Both the position numbers and the translations under genes were made by a program. Below the pieces are notes generated by a model. It was given only the letters and a program-made list of their open reading frames with translations. It was not told where the DNA came from and searched no databases. Of a stretch of DNA of 64,000 nt, positions 46,275 to 54,750 are shown piece after piece. The stretch's first letter is position 1, and each line of letters starts with the position of its first letter. Location of the stretch: contig JAQUPZ010000005.1 of NCBI GenBank assembly GCA_028716365.1, positions 350,877 through 414,876 of the forward strand, read 5' to 3'. The stretch is from Kiritimatiellia bacterium. Its GTDB lineage: Bacteria > Verrucomicrobiota > Kiritimatiellia > UBA8416 > YA12-FULL-48-11.

Positions 46275-47639
46275 CTATCCGCGACTTTCCCACACTGCGC
46301 GCGCCACTCGAAGTATGTTGCCACCTATAATTTTCTGGATGGCATCGTCAGAATAGCCGCGCTGGACCAGTCCGACGGTAAAGAACGGCCAGTTTACCCA
46401 CGCAAGGCTCGCATCACTGCGTGATGTCAGGGAACCTTTGGGCCAAAGAGCTTCCCACCTGGCAGGCTTGGCTTTCGAACCGGTACGTTTCGGAATTTTT
46501 GCACTTTCTTCTGCGGAAAAGCGTGATGAATAAGCGATATCGGTACCAATGGCAACGCGTTCAACGCCGAATTTCTTCGCAACATAGTCAATATGATCAA
46601 GGAATGAACTGATATTACCCGAACCGCCAAGGAAATCGGAGATACAGCAGATACCAATCAGTCCATCGGTATCACATATTGCCTTGATAACTTCGTCCGG
46701 TTTTGCACGGATGTGCTTATTCAGAGCTGCTGCTGTTGTGTGACTTGCCACCATCGGCTTTTTTGAAGCTTTTGCAGCTTCGAGGCTCGTACGCCAGCCG
46801 GTATGCGCCACGTCAATGATGACGCCACACCGGTTCATTTCGGCGATAACTGCCTGGCCAAAATCACTCAAACCGCCGTCGCTTGCTTCGCCTGCTCCAT
46901 CACCCATCGGGTTCCGACGGTTGTAAGTAAGATGCATCATTCGAATACCAAGCTGGAAGAATACGCGGATGAGTCCCAACTCATCACGTACGTTGTTCCA
47001 TTGCTGAGGGAGCGGTACGCCGTTGCCGGTCAAATAGAGGCAAAGCTTGTTCTGTTTTTTGGCGTTGACGATATCGTCAGGCGTTGCAGCCTTGAAAATT
47101 TCGTTTCGCAGAAGGTCGGTGGTAAATGTGAAACGCGCCAGCCGCTTGATAAGACGCAATGGATCGTTTCCCTCTTCGCCGGCATTCTGAAAAATGCATG
47201 TCACACCAGCGGCACGAAACGCTTCCAGGAATTCCTTCTTTTCACGTTCACTGGTGGCGTTATGTATCATCGGCATTTCTTCCTGCAAATCACTTAACTC
47301 CTGGTCCGTTGCACCTTCTTCAATGGCCGCGCGCATTTTATCACCATCCAATGCACACCGCGGGGAGAACCCATATGATTCAAATACAAGCGAATTGGAA
47401 TGGAGTTCAAAACCGTGATCGAGGTCTTTCTGGCTGGGATTCAAAACACCAAGCGCAGCTGCACGGGCCTTTTGAATAACTTCGTTCTGCGGTGAAAGCG
47501 GCGAAGATGAAGGAAGGGCGGCAGTTTTTGGAACATTAACCTGAAACAAACCACCGGCCGTGGCGATCAGCGGCAGGCCAACAGAGACTTTTAAAAAATC
47601 CCGACGGGTTTGCCGCGGAAGACGATTATTGATTTTCAT
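46275..47639 (-). CDS. Tat-exported M19 dipeptidase-like protein with altered metal site
   Basis: Protein of 454 residues from the ATG at 47639, with GAGGGG upstream. Tat signal TRRDFLK (11-17). The membrane-dipeptidase fold is evident from RMMHLTYNRRNPMGDG, DFGQAVIAEMNR, IDVAHTGW, MVASHTTA and RVAIGTDIAYSS. The usual first zinc motif H-x-D reads H80-S-N82 here, and the bridging glutamate region reads LTGNGV instead of an EGG-type motif. The two later histidines are present. The protein may bind metal differently or be inactive. Family members cleave D- or L-dipeptides. Middle gene of a three-gene operon. Confidence 0.75.
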   Translation of the reverse strand: MKINNRLPRQTRRDFLKVSVGLPLIATAGGLFQVNVPKTAALPSSSPLSPQNEVIQKARAAALGVLNPSQKDLDHGFELHSNSLVFESYGFSPRCALDGDKMRAAIEEGATDQELSDLQEEMPMIHNATSEREKKEFLEAFRAAGVTCIFQNAGEEGNDPLRLIKRLARFTFTTDLLRNEIFKAATPDDIVNAKKQNKLCLYLTGNGVPLPQQWNNVRDELGLIRVFFQLGIRMMHLTYNRRNPMGDGAGEASDGGLSDFGQAVIAEMNRCGVIIDVAHTGWRTSLEAAKASKKPMVASHTTAAALNKHIRAKPDEVIKAICDTDGLIGICCISDFLGGSGNISSFLDHIDYVAKKFGVERVAIGTDIAYSSRFSAEESAKIPKRTGSKAKPARWEALWPKGSLTSRSDASLAWVNWPFFTVGLVQRGYSDDAIQKIIGGNILRVARAVWESRG

Positions 47640-47696
47640 ATTCAACCCCTCTTGCTTAATTTTTCATTTCACCACAGTTTGATGTACAAATCATTT

Positions 47697-49592
47697 CTAC
47701 TGTCCCTTCGGCCGATAGAGATCCGGACGGCGACATTTCAGAAGAACGGCACGAAGGTCACCTTTAGCCACCGGACGGTTGAACCGGCCATACATCACCT
47801 TCTTAAGTTCTTCAGGCGGGATACCTCGCTTGACCGGATCTATACTAGTATCACTTTTTTTCAGGTTTTCCGGCCATTCATAGTATTGCGGCCTGTTATC
47901 AAGGTTAATAGTGGTTATGACAGGCTGGTTATTGACTTTGAACTGCGATGATGCCAGCACAATACCCCAGGGATCCATGATGTAACTCCTGTGATCTGTT
48001 TCACCTCCACTGCCACCTGCACGCAAAAGGTAGTAACCGTTATCCATACACCGATGCGCCTCTCTTAAGCGAATGTTCTCACAGTATGGCCCCGCATCCT
48101 GCGTATGGAGAAGCATGATATCCACCTGGTTAAGTCCGGCAACACGGTCAATTTCAGGTGATGCCACATCCAGACAAATCTTTGTACAAATGCGTCCGAA
48201 ATCAAGGTCAAAGATTCCGACTTTCTGCCCAGCTTGAAAATATTTTGATTCTTTCGCCGTGGTCTGCAGAATTTTCGTGTAGCGTCCGATCTCATGCCCC
48301 TGACGGTCAAACAGGATCGATTCATTAAATCCGCGCTCGAGTTCACCGGCAATGACAATATACATATTGTTCCGCTTCGCCGCCTCGGACACACTCGCGA
48401 GATACTTGCGGTTACGTTCCTGGAATTTTATCACTTCGTCGTCCGAGTGATACCAGACATATTCCCAGAGACAGGCAATATCGCATCCCTGTTTTCCACA
48501 GTCATCGAGTTTTCGAATAAGGCTTTCAATGTTGGTGTCGCACTCGATCACAGCCGTGCGAATGATACGCTTCATCCCGGGTGTGCGGGGCTGAGGCGAA
48601 GGCAATTCGGACGCCGTGATGAGCGCAAATTTGGGATCTGCCGGATATCCACCGTCGTGTGGACTTCCTCCAAGTTTTGCCTTTGGAATTGTGGCAATAA
48701 CAACACCTCCCTTATGTCCCGCGTCGGCAATCGTATGCCCGTCCGGGGCAAAAATCTGTGCCCGCCCCAGCGGCCATGATGCAGTCCAGGCGAAAGAGTC
48801 TTTGTACCCGCCGTATCCTTCCTTACCTGCATATTGGGCGACTACACGGTAACCGCCGTACTGAATAGCACGCCCCTGCAATAGGAGCGAGGCCTGGTAT
48901 TCATCACGGACAGGAAACGGCGATGTCGACCATACAATGAGCGATGCTCCACGCGCGCGCAGCACTTTATCGATCTCGGGAAAGTACTGATCGGTTCCAA
49001 TCTTCATCCCTATGGCACCGAAGTCTGTAGTAAACACCGGCAGGTCATTCCCCAGGGTAATATCATTTTCATACGGCAACTTATGTGATTTCCGGTACTT
49101 GCCCACAATCTCGCCTTTGCGGCTGCAGAGAAATGATGTCACATAAATTTTACCGCCTTCACATTCACGAAGATTACCAATCACGTACATGCCATATTGA
49201 GCCGCCTTTTGAGCAATGGCTTTCGACGTGGGCCCCGGGATCGTCTCCGGTTGCTGTTCCACACATTCCTGCGGCAGACAGGCAAGATCCGCCTTCTGCA
49301 CACCAGCCTCGTCGAGGGCCGCCACCGCATGATCGAACGTCCGATATCCTTCATCCCAGATCATGGAAATCGCCGCAACATGAACATTGCTTAGAGCCGT
49401 TTGTTTCACACTAGTCTGTACTTTGGATGTGTTTTCCCGGGCAATGGCAATCACACAGAATAAAACCATGAACATCAGAGCAACTTCAAAAATTGTTTTA
49501 CGAAAGTTAGTGATATGATACCAACCGCCGCCTGTGTTGACTTGTAGTGGCCTTGTCATACCGGCATATCTACCGAAATCACAATATTTCAT
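47697..49592 (-). CDS. Exported tandem nitrilase (one degenerate, one intact domain)
   Basis: Protein of about 631 residues from the ATG at 49592; the true start is uncertain. A hydrophobic anchor lies near residues 33-50. Two carbon-nitrogen hydrolase domains follow (positions counted from the longest frame, three residues more). Domain 1 keeps Glu112 and Lys171 but has Gly202 where the catalytic cysteine belongs (KIGTDQYFPEI). Domain 2 has Glu380, Lys443 and Cys476 (KICLDVASPEI), the full E-K-C triad. So only the second domain can be a normal amidase or nitrilase. Such enzymes hydrolyse amide or nitrile groups. First gene of the operon leading to the M19-like and toroid genes. Confidence 0.8.
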   Translation of the reverse strand: MKYCDFGRYAGMTRPLQVNTGGGWYHITNFRKTIFEVALMFMVLFCVIAIARENTSKVQTSVKQTALSNVHVAAISMIWDEGYRTFDHAVAALDEAGVQKADLACLPQECVEQQPETIPGPTSKAIAQKAAQYGMYVIGNLRECEGGKIYVTSFLCSRKGEIVGKYRKSHKLPYENDITLGNDLPVFTTDFGAIGMKIGTDQYFPEIDKVLRARGASLIVWSTSPFPVRDEYQASLLLQGRAIQYGGYRVVAQYAGKEGYGGYKDSFAWTASWPLGRAQIFAPDGHTIADAGHKGGVVIATIPKAKLGGSPHDGGYPADPKFALITASELPSPQPRTPGMKRIIRTAVIECDTNIESLIRKLDDCGKQGCDIACLWEYVWYHSDDEVIKFQERNRKYLASVSEAAKRNNMYIVIAGELERGFNESILFDRQGHEIGRYTKILQTTAKESKYFQAGQKVGIFDLDFGRICTKICLDVASPEIDRVAGLNQVDIMLLHTQDAGPYCENIRLREAHRCMDNGYYLLRAGGSGGETDHRSYIMDPWGIVLASSQFKVNNQPVITTINLDNRPQYYEWPENLKKSDTSIDPVKRGIPPEELKKVMYGRFNRPVAKGDLRAVLLKCRRPDLYRPKGQ

Positions 49593-49633
49593 CAATGCCA
49601 ATTATGAAATGAGGTGACCCTGAAGTTCTATTT

Positions 49634-50767
49634 TTACCGAAGCTTGGAAAGTTGACGGCGGGCAAAATATATGTCGATACGGGCAAGGATAAAATGGGCA
49701 ATTCTCTCGACAAGTTTTTCCCACAGGTTACGGGCTTTTTCCCACGCATCGTGCTCAATCAAACGACTGTGTTGCAGGTAACTTTCGAAAATGCCGATTG
49801 CTTCTTCAGCAAGGTCTTCATCATTAATACGCAAAAGGAGTTCATAGTTGATGTTTAAACTGCGGGTATCGAGGTTGGCAGACCCGATATAAACAACATT
49901 GTCGGTAATAATCAGCTTGGTATGCAGTATCTGCGCATCATATTCATAAATCCTGATACCCGCATGTAAAAAACGATCATATAGCGCCCTTCCGGCATAA
50001 TGTGCCAGTGGTACATCGGACTTGCCTGCTGTAATGATCTGTACATCGTTTGCGTGTCTTGCCGATCTTTTCAGTACGTTCTTCAAACGCCAGGTCGGAA
50101 GGAAATATCCGGAGATTATCCTGATTCGATGAGCCTTTTTAAGATCACGAAGAAGCGCGTTCCTGATCGGACTTGTTGTTCTGCGGGGCTGACTTGTAAG
50201 CAGGGCCGCTGGCGGCCATTCTCTCCTGTTACGGCTGAATAGACCAAAGAGGTGGAGCCGCGGCAAACGGCTGTGTTTGAAATCCGCCATCTCAAACATC
50301 TGGTCGAAAGATGTGACCATTTCAGCTACAAGGCTTCCAGTGACTTTTAATCCCAAGTCCCGCCAGCCATTGGTTATGCCGTCCCCTGCCTCATCGGCGG
50401 TAATATTGAAACCGCCCGTGAATGCAACTTTTAAATCGCAAATCACCATCTTGCGATGATCACGGATTGTAATGCGATGAAGACTGAGAGGGTTGAACAA
50501 CTTATATTCACCACCTGCTTCAATTAATTCAGCCCAATAATCAGGTGGCAGTTCATAAGATCCGAAGGCGTCGATAAGTATTTTTACTTTTACCCCTCGA
50601 CGCACGGCGGCTATTAATGCCTCGCGAATATCATCACCCGGAGCGCCGACTGAGAATATATATGTTTCCAACCGTACTGATTCACATGCCGAGGATATTG
50701 CCGTCAAAACAGCCGAGTAGAATTCATTTCCTGTCGTTAACCACTGATATTGGCGCCCATCATTCAT
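49634..50767 (-). CDS. Phospholipase D/cardiolipin synthase-like protein
   Basis: Protein of 377 residues from the ATG at 50767, with GGTGA close upstream; a GTG at 50776 is possible. Two HKD motifs are intact: H-x-K-x4-D at 104-111 (DHRKMVICD) and 282-289 (LHTKLIITD), each followed by the G-x-x-N type words GGFNIT and GSANLD. No signal or membrane segment is visible, unlike long Cls proteins, so it resembles the short ClsB type. It would join phosphatidyl groups at the cytoplasmic membrane face. It is not part of the exported enzyme theme, and is convergent neither with a partner nor obviously in an operon. Confidence 0.83.
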   Translation of the reverse strand: MNDGRQYQWLTTGNEFYSAVLTAISSACESVRLETYIFSVGAPGDDIREALIAAVRRGVKVKILIDAFGSYELPPDYWAELIEAGGEYKLFNPLSLHRITIRDHRKMVICDLKVAFTGGFNITADEAGDGITNGWRDLGLKVTGSLVAEMVTSFDQMFEMADFKHSRLPRLHLFGLFSRNRREWPPAALLTSQPRRTTSPIRNALLRDLKKAHRIRIISGYFLPTWRLKNVLKRSARHANDVQIITAGKSDVPLAHYAGRALYDRFLHAGIRIYEYDAQILHTKLIITDNVVYIGSANLDTRSLNINYELLLRINDEDLAEEAIGIFESYLQHSRLIEHDAWEKARNLWEKLVERIAHFILARIDIYFARRQLSKLR

Positions 50768-50944
50768 TTCTATCACCGGGAAAGAGTGTATTTACAAATG
50801 CCCTTTACTGGCAAGGATATCGTTAACATGAATATCCAACCCTGCGCGGCCCCGGATTGCTTATGAACAATTCATTTTAAAATCCTGTTTGCTGTTTCTG
50901 TTTCAATTCCATAGTATTCGCCCCAATAAAAAAAAGGGGGATTA

Positions 50945-51913
50945 ATGAAGAATATACGAGAGATAAAACTTAAAAATCTTAATAACCAGGCATTCATCCG
51001 GAAACAGGTAAAAGAAATCGCAAAGACAGTTGGTAATGGAACGGCCGTCAACGCCCTTTCCGGCGGAGTTGATTCATCCGCCGTCACCATGCTTGCGCAT
51101 AAGGCGCTTGGAAAAAGATTGAAGACATATTTCATTGATCATGGACTCATGCGCGAAGGTGAACCGGAACGTGTCGTTGCATTTTTCAAGAAACGTGGCG
51201 TGAATGTGCAACTCGTGAAGGCCAGCAGTACATTCTTTAAGGCCTTGAAAGGTAAAAGTGATCCGGAAAAGAAAAGACAAGCCATCACAGATACATTTTA
51301 TAAGACCGTTTTCGGTCCGCTGGTAAAGAAAAGCAAGGCAAAGTTCCTGCTCCAGGGAACGATTTATACTGACGTTGAAGAGACCATCGCCGGTATCAAG
51401 CGACAGCACAATATTCTTGCCCAGCTTGGCATTGATACTAAGAAAGTGTACGGGTACAAGGTCCTGGAACCGGTTATTGAACTCCGGAAACCTGCCGTGC
51501 GCATTATTGCACGCGCACTTGGTCTGCCAAAGGAAATATACAACAGACCGCCCTTCCCCGGACCGGCACTTACCACAAGAGTGATCGGAGAAGCAACACC
51601 GGCCCGTATCGCCCTTGTCAAGAAAGCAACGTGTATCGTGGAAAAAGAACTCGCGGGAATCCCGGCCTTCCAGTGCATGGCAATACTTCACGAGGACAAG
51701 GTAACGGGAATTCGCGATGGCAAGAGACAATTCGGCAATCAAATTGAAGTACGATGCTGGGACAGCAAAGACGCCGTTACTGCATCACCTACCGAAGTTC
51801 CCTTTTCCATTCTTAAGAAAATAGCACGGCGCATCACTTCGGAAATGCCAAGCGTTGTCAGCGTGACATACAATATTGCGACCAAACCGACATCAACAAT
51901 CGAGGCTGTTTAA
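50945..51913 (+). CDS. guaA: GMP-synthase-type ATP-PPase without glutaminase domain
   Basis: Protein of 322 residues matching only the second half of GMP synthase. The ATP-PPase P-loop is SGGVDSS (39-45). QGTIYTDVEET (137-147) and the C-terminal RPPFPGPALTTRVIGE (201-216) and KPTSTIEAV match GuaA counterparts (typically RHPFPGPGL and a PPATIEWE end). The amidotransferase domain is absent, as in archaeal two-subunit GMP synthase, and no partner is seen nearby. The XMP-binding word usually KSHHNVGGLP is changed to KRQHNILAQL. Hence it may be a two-subunit GMPS, an ammonia-dependent enzyme, or a paralog with another acceptor. The GGGGG ribosome site is strong. The codon for the product name is a family-level call. 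Confidence 0.75.
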   Translation: MKNIREIKLKNLNNQAFIRKQVKEIAKTVGNGTAVNALSGGVDSSAVTMLAHKALGKRLKTYFIDHGLMREGEPERVVAFFKKRGVNVQLVKASSTFFKALKGKSDPEKKRQAITDTFYKTVFGPLVKKSKAKFLLQGTIYTDVEETIAGIKRQHNILAQLGIDTKKVYGYKVLEPVIELRKPAVRIIARALGLPKEIYNRPPFPGPALTTRVIGEATPARIALVKKATCIVEKELAGIPAFQCMAILHEDKVTGIRDGKRQFGNQIEVRCWDSKDAVTASPTEVPFSILKKIARRITSEMPSVVSVTYNIATKPTSTIEAV

Positions 51914-51932
51914 TTTAAGTCAACGGATGCAA

Positions 51933-51967
51933 ACGCGGTGGCAAGGGAACAAACCCTTCCACCGCGT
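51933..51967. terminator. Strong convergent hairpin terminator
   Basis: ACGCGGTGG-c-AAGGG pairs with CCCTT-CCACCGCGT around a 6-base loop, giving a 14-bp stem with one bulge. It lies between the convergent GuaA-like and TIM-barrel genes, so it could stop transcription from both sides. No T-run follows, so termination may need help or the structure may just protect ends. Confidence 0.6.
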
Positions 51968-52001
51968 AACCGTATTCAAATGGCAGGAATCATCCAATAG
52001 T

Positions 52002-52874
52002 CTAGCTTAACACCTTGTCCATCTGTGCGGAAATGTCCGCAAGTCGTTGGCGGTCCCCGCCACGCACCTCGGCTGTGGCCCAGCTTCGAAATTGAATGTT
52101 CTTTAACTGTTCGCGGACCAGCTTCCAGTTGATATCGCCCTGCCCCAACGGGAAGTCAAACCCCTTGCCCATTCCTTCCTTCATGGCAACTTTCAAGTTG
52201 TATTCCTTGATATGGATTTTTTCTATTCGCTTTCCAAGGACCTCGATCCACTGCTGCGGCCAGCCCCAGCGCATCACGTTTCCAACGTCGAAATAGGCCT
52301 TAACAAAGGGACTGCCAATCTCGTCGATATAGCGGGCCATTGTAAGCGGCTCAATAAGAAAAGTAGCCCAGACGTTTTCAACGAGGATCTTGATATTCTT
52401 CTTTTCGGCATGCGGGACTGCTTTCCTGATAAGCTCCTGCGTCTGTTTATAGTTTTCCATGAATGAGCCTTCCGGATTGGCACGCACAACGTGCAAAACC
52501 GTTGTAGCGCCGTAAATCGCGGCATCATCAATGGCCGCTTCAAGATCCGGATGACCGCCATTAGACACACCGTGGATGGGAATTCCAACCTTTGCACTGG
52601 CGTCAGCAAGGACCCGCGGCTCTACTGCCTTCTCTTTAGACATGTGAGTGGACACTTCCACTCCTTCGAAGCCAACATCTTTTGCAAGGCGGAATTTGTC
52701 TTCAACCGAGAGCTTCTCCTGAATCATGTCCCATCCCAGCGCTTTTTTGATACGTCCCCCGGCTTCCCCCGTCTGGGCCTGTGAAATCTTTCCCAACAGG
52801 GACGAGACAGACACACTCCCGAGGAAAAGGCTGCTTGCCTGAATGAACCGCCGCCGATTAATTTTTGTTTTCAT
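52002..52874 (-). CDS. Exported xylose-isomerase-like TIM-barrel protein
   Basis: Protein of 290 residues from the ATG at 52874, with AGGA about eight bases upstream. The N-terminus (KINRRRFIQASS, 4-15) is a weak Tat-like signal. The barrel follows the AP endonuclease 2 / sugar phosphate isomerase-epimerase pattern. Probable metal ligands occur in ILVENVW, AYFDVGN, KIHIKEYN and ATAEVRGG. Family members isomerise or epimerise sugars. Together with the FucI-like and Gfo/Idh genes it suggests exported sugar processing, which is unusual because these reactions are normally cytoplasmic. Promoter at 52979-53006. Confidence 0.78.
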   Translation of the reverse strand: MKTKINRRRFIQASSLFLGSVSVSSLLGKISQAQTGEAGGRIKKALGWDMIQEKLSVEDKFRLAKDVGFEGVEVSTHMSKEKAVEPRVLADASAKVGIPIHGVSNGGHPDLEAAIDDAAIYGATTVLHVVRANPEGSFMENYKQTQELIRKAVPHAEKKNIKILVENVWATFLIEPLTMARYIDEIGSPFVKAYFDVGNVMRWGWPQQWIEVLGKRIEKIHIKEYNLKVAMKEGMGKGFDFPLGQGDINWKLVREQLKNIQFRSWATAEVRGGDRQRLADISAQMDKVLS

Positions 52875-52978
52875 GGGTAATTCCTGAATTAAACGAATGG
52901 TTTCCAAACGTGCCAGATTTTATTGGGGAGCAATTCTGAAGCACCGACTTCAGCGCCTTTATCCCAGTTAATTGAAAA

Positions 52979-53006
52979 ACTCTAACACAGGCATAACCAT
53001 CGTCAA
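52979..53006 (-). promoter_or_regulatory. Promoter with extended -10, TIM-barrel gene
   Basis: Minus-strand TTGACG (53001-53006), 16-base spacer, TAGAGT (52979-52984), preceded by TGT. It is nearly the same core and spacing as at 5730-5757. Confidence 0.55.
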
Positions 53007-53093
53007 TGACTTTCATTAGTCAAAGGGTTCGTCCCCAGCCCGTTCCAGGCAACTCGCAACACAATCTCAGGGGTCAGTTCCCCCGCCCTGCAC

Positions 53094-54524
53094 TTACGCG
53101 CCCTCTTCGATCACCTTAAACCCCATCAGGTTGGCGAGCTGTTCGACTCCTTTGCTGTGATCGCCGAAAAACACCGCGCGGTGCAGCATCGTCATCGTGC
53201 CATGCTCCTTGCTGTTGAGCACACCTCCACCCCAGTTCATCAACATGCTCTGGGCGTTTTTGACCTTCGTGGTGAACTGCGTCCGGCAGGCGTTGGGGTC
53301 GGTGCTGGTTCCAATGATCTTTCCCGTCGAACATAACATCGCATCCAGGTTGATCAGCTTGGCGCAAGTGACATCCTGACCAATCGGGTATCGCACCTCC
53401 AGTGCTACTCCGCCTTTGGTGTCGGTTTGATCGCGAATCGTGAAGGGCAACCGCTTGCTCCCCGCCCCCCTCATCTGGGTCGCCGAAGTACAGTGGAAGT
53501 GGATCAACGCGTCTTTGGCAACGTCAACCACCGGATCCGTGATGAAGCCAGGTACACCGAAAGCGTATGCAAACATCAACATGGTGATGGTCGAGTCGAT
53601 GTCACCCTCACACGCCCCGACGCGCCCCAGGTCGCAAAGCTTGCTGAAGGTCAGGCAACCGCGAGGATTCCCCATGCAGTGTGAACTGGTGACAGCCTGG
53701 ACTTTTTCCCGGATCATCAAGTCACGTATTGCCAGATACATCCGCGACGAGTTGACGATTTCCTCGCGCGGGGGTTCGATAATCTTCTTCGCCTTTTTAA
53801 TCCAGTACTGTTTGGCTTCGGCCTCGGCGGCCTTGGGATCGATCGCCTTCATCAACTCCAGTATCTGGTCGTTTTTATAGATGAGCAGATCGGTACCCAG
53901 CTTCCGCTTGACCTCGGCGGGGTCACAGGCAGGCTTGGTTCCACGAGGACCGCCGATCGCTATGATGCGCGACTGTTTCATCCAGACCGGCACCCGTAAC
54001 AGGGCCACCGCTTCATCCAGCCTGCTCCAGTCGCTGGTGGACATTATCAACAGCTTGCTGCCCGGTTTCTTCCACTCGCGGAAATACATCCAGCCGTGAC
54101 CGCCAAAGGGCTGGAAGAACAGGGCCGTGGGCTTGTCCAGGCCGACAATCTTGTCGATGATCGGGGCATCACCGCCGTGGGCCGACAGGTAGATGATCAG
54201 GATCGCGTCGGCATCTGCGGCACGGCCAACGACTTCGTCAACCTTGACCTTGGGAACAATTTCGCCGCCCAGGAACTGCACATTGCCCAGCTTCTTTTCA
54301 AGGCCAGCCAGGTAATCGTTCAGCTTCTGTATCTCATCGGTTGGACGCGCCATATAGCCGCCGGTCCGGCCGATGAAAATCTTGTGGATCTTGACTGTCG
54401 GCATCGGTGGAAACTCCGGCTCCTCGGCGGCATCTGCTTCTGCCAGTCTTCCCGCCATCAGTACGCCGCCAGCGATTGCTGCTGTACCCAGGAACTCACG
54501 ACGCGTTAGTGTGAAATTGCTCAT
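53094..54524 (-). CDS. Tat-exported fucose/arabinose-isomerase-like protein
   Basis: Protein of 476 residues with a Tat signal (LTRREFLGTA, 6-15) and a strong GGGAGG site. After the signal it resembles the L-fucose/L-arabinose isomerase fold: ADAILIIYLSAHGGDAP, SSHCMGNPRGCLTFSKLCDLG, ACEGDIDSTITM and a C-terminal region with FHCTSA. The conserved acidic CEGD/IDST segment and a late histidine could bind the metal. Isomerase activity on fucose would complement the GH29 fucosidase, but the family includes many unassigned members. Between the TIM-barrel gene and the HEAT gene, spaced 185 and 226 bp from them. Confidence 0.72.
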   Translation of the reverse strand: MSNFTLTRREFLGTAAIAGGVLMAGRLAEADAAEEPEFPPMPTVKIHKIFIGRTGGYMARPTDEIQKLNDYLAGLEKKLGNVQFLGGEIVPKVKVDEVVGRAADADAILIIYLSAHGGDAPIIDKIVGLDKPTALFFQPFGGHGWMYFREWKKPGSKLLIMSTSDWSRLDEAVALLRVPVWMKQSRIIAIGGPRGTKPACDPAEVKRKLGTDLLIYKNDQILELMKAIDPKAAEAEAKQYWIKKAKKIIEPPREEIVNSSRMYLAIRDLMIREKVQAVTSSHCMGNPRGCLTFSKLCDLGRVGACEGDIDSTITMLMFAYAFGVPGFITDPVVDVAKDALIHFHCTSATQMRGAGSKRLPFTIRDQTDTKGGVALEVRYPIGQDVTCAKLINLDAMLCSTGKIIGTSTDPNACRTQFTTKVKNAQSMLMNWGGGVLNSKEHGTMTMLHRAVFFGDHSKGVEQLANLMGFKVIEEGA

Positions 54525-54750
54525 TGATACCTCCCTTTCCGAATTGTGATCCGGAAATGTATCTCATGATTCGAGTAATAAGAAATCGCTTTTCAGGTAG
54601 TACGGGTACGCACCCGTTGTAACCGGCCCAAAGAAGCGCCTTCATTACACGGATACTACCATCATTAAATATGAATCAGGCTTAAGTGACAATGGACAGA
54701 ATGACAGAAATATAGCACTTTCTGACACCAAAGGTATTTTTAGGGGATCC

